A stretch of DNA of 7,408 nt, taken from contig JAGYMJ010000603.1 of the NCBI GenBank assembly GCA_018400625.1, positions 1 through 7,408 on the forward strand. The letters run 5' to 3'. Source of the stretch: Planctomycetota bacterium. GTDB lineage: Bacteria > Planctomycetota > Brocadiia > SM23-32. The position numbers and the translations under genes are program-made. The notes beneath the pieces were generated by a model. The model was not told where the DNA came from and ran no database searches. It worked only from the letters and a program-made list of their open reading frames with translations. This document shows positions 6,401 to 7,408 of this stretch, in pieces; the stretch's first letter is position 1; each line of letters starts with the position of its first letter.

Positions 6401-7408
6401 TCAATTCTCGCGCAGCTCCCATTTATCAACAGGGTCAACCCCCCATCGAACTCCTCTGAAAAAACTGCTTTCTATCTTTAAAACCCCCCATAAACGCACC
6501 AAAGCGCCTTTCCACAGGCCCTCCTTTGCCAATGTATCTATTTCCCCCAAACGCTCTGGAAAGCGAACCCCTAATTTTAAGGTTAAACCATCTTCTGTTG
6601 AAAATTCCGCAGTTCTATCTTGGTTGATATCAGTCAAAAGAATCCCATCAACCCAAATTTTCTTGTGTTCCAACCTGGAAGAAAACTTATTTATGTCATG
6701 CCCGCTCACTACCGTATAAATACCCTCTGACGGCAAGGCTTGGAATTGTTGATCATACCGCGCCTGTTCCACTTTTTCTGTTACCGATCGAAAGTCTTTT
6801 TCAAATCGCCATGGTGATGCCAATTGTGCCGCCTTTTCAATTTCCCCTTTTTCGAGAGCTTTTTTAGAATTAATCAATGCTTCGTTTCGATCCTGCAAGT
6901 CAACACCCTCACCTTTAACCCAATGATGTATAATCACCTTATCAGTTCCCCACCTTGTTCTAAACCGCCCCCAAACAGTAAGGGTATCTCCTACAGACAA
7001 ATGTCCTTCTTTAACTGCCTTACGAAAACTGGGCTTCGATCCAAAATCACATAAGAGCTTCCCATTTTCAATAATGAGTAGAGCCTGTGCCACGGCACTT
7101 GTTAATGTCTTACTCTCTATTCTTCCAGTCAACTTGACTTTTCGACCATTCCACCCTCGCGTATCTTGAAGCAATTCCGAAGCGAGAACATAGTAATAGT
7201 CACTATCATTTCTCAATTTAGCCAAAAGGCTTTGGAATTCACTACTATCTTCATAGTTAGAGGCCATTTCAACGGCTTTTTTTAGATTTAAGTTAGCTAC
7301 AGCTTCTTCCATCCGTCCCAAAGCATGCTTTTGTTTTTCCACTTTTTTCGCTTCACTCAATGCCTCCTGGAGTTGCTCATTTCCAGGATAGTTCTCCGCC
7401 AACAGTTC
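6401..7408 (-). CDS. Protein with two helical-plus-OB-fold-like repeats, N-terminus cut by window edge
   Basis: 335 codons are visible and the frame is open through base 7408, so the N-terminus is missing; a TTG at 7402 is unlikely to be the true start. Numbering from the first visible codon, the protein shows two similar units. Unit 1 has a helical stretch (about 5-80, including NLNLKKAVEMAS) and a beta-rich stretch (86-168) that begins NGRKVKLTGRI and includes VGDTLTVWGRF. Unit 2 has a helical stretch (about 173-220, including KGEIEKAAQLAS) and a beta-rich stretch (245-333) that begins KKIWVDGILL and includes KGALVRLWGVLKI. The 'K-x-V-x-L-x-G' opening and 'G-x-x-L-x-x-WG' later strand fit OB-fold-like domains; the helical parts look TPR-like. 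I know of no named family. No membrane segment is present in the visible part. It lies 88 bp before the caspase and may be a binding or sensing subunit; nothing here identifies a ligand. It appears more AT-rich than the subtilase end. Confidence 0.85.
   Translation of the reverse strand, partial: ELLAENYPGNEQLQEALSEAKKVEKQKHALGRMEEAVANLNLKKAVEMASNYEDSSEFQSLLAKLRNDSDYYYVLASELLQDTRGWNGRKVKLTGRIESKTLTSAVAQALLIIENGKLLCDFGSKPSFRKAVKEGHLSVGDTLTVWGRFRTRWGTDKVIIHHWVKGEGVDLQDRNEALINSKKALEKGEIEKAAQLASPWRFEKDFRSVTEKVEQARYDQQFQALPSEGIYTVVSGHDINKFSSRLEHKKIWVDGILLTDINQDRTAEFSTEDGLTLKLGVRFPERLGEIDTLAKEGLWKGALVRLWGVLKIESSFFRGVRWGVDPVDKWELREN

Overview
The window carries seven reading frames, all read from the minus strand, so transcription runs from right (7408) to left (1). 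They form a protease-centred accessory locus: a membrane-anchored caspase-like (peptidase C14) protease, the remnant of a second and different caspase, an intracellular subtilisin-like (S8) protease cut by the left edge, and four proteins that look like partners or regulators. No rRNA, tRNA, CRISPR array, transposase or integrase gene was seen. The host is probably a Gram-negative environmental bacterium of intermediate GC. Caspases with DUF4384 proteins, and interspersed palindromic debris like that at 4138-4366, are familiar from Desulfobacterota, Planctomycetota and related large-genome lineages. I cannot assign a phylum from this sequence alone.

Layout in transcription order. At 7408-6401 is the C-terminal part of a protein with two copies of a unit made of a helical stretch and an OB-fold-like stretch; it runs off the right edge. 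After an 88-bp gap with a small palindrome comes a full caspase (6312-4849) with its His/Cys dyad intact, a coiled coil, a two-helix membrane hairpin and a helical tail. After 132 bp comes a truncated caspase (4716-4381) that keeps the His motif and has lost the Cys half. A 442-bp AT-rich gap (4380-3939) follows, with an imperfect palindrome and a repeat-like sequence; I see no convincing gene in it. The remaining four genes are spaced 26-40 bp apart with recognisable Shine-Dalgarno sites, so they probably form one operon. They are a four-helix membrane protein with a CsgG/LpoB-like extracytoplasmic domain (3938-3072), a protein with an SPFH-like N-terminus, a coiled coil and DUF4384 (3044-1446), an acidic low-complexity protein (1419-769), and the subtilase (728-1).

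How they may work together (inference). The caspase and the 288-aa protein are membrane proteins, and the SPFH-like/DUF4384 protein would be a membrane-associated scaffold. The caspase should cut after Lys/Arg, as bacterial and plant metacaspases do. The subtilase has no signal peptide and carries an I9-like prodomain, so it looks like a cytoplasmic zymogen. The acidic protein encoded just before it ends in a short segment resembling the last half of an I9 propeptide, preceded by a tri-lysine. A testable model is a membrane-triggered proteolytic cascade in which the caspase removes a trans-acting inhibitor from the subtilase. The sequence supports the parts list; the cascade itself is a hypothesis.
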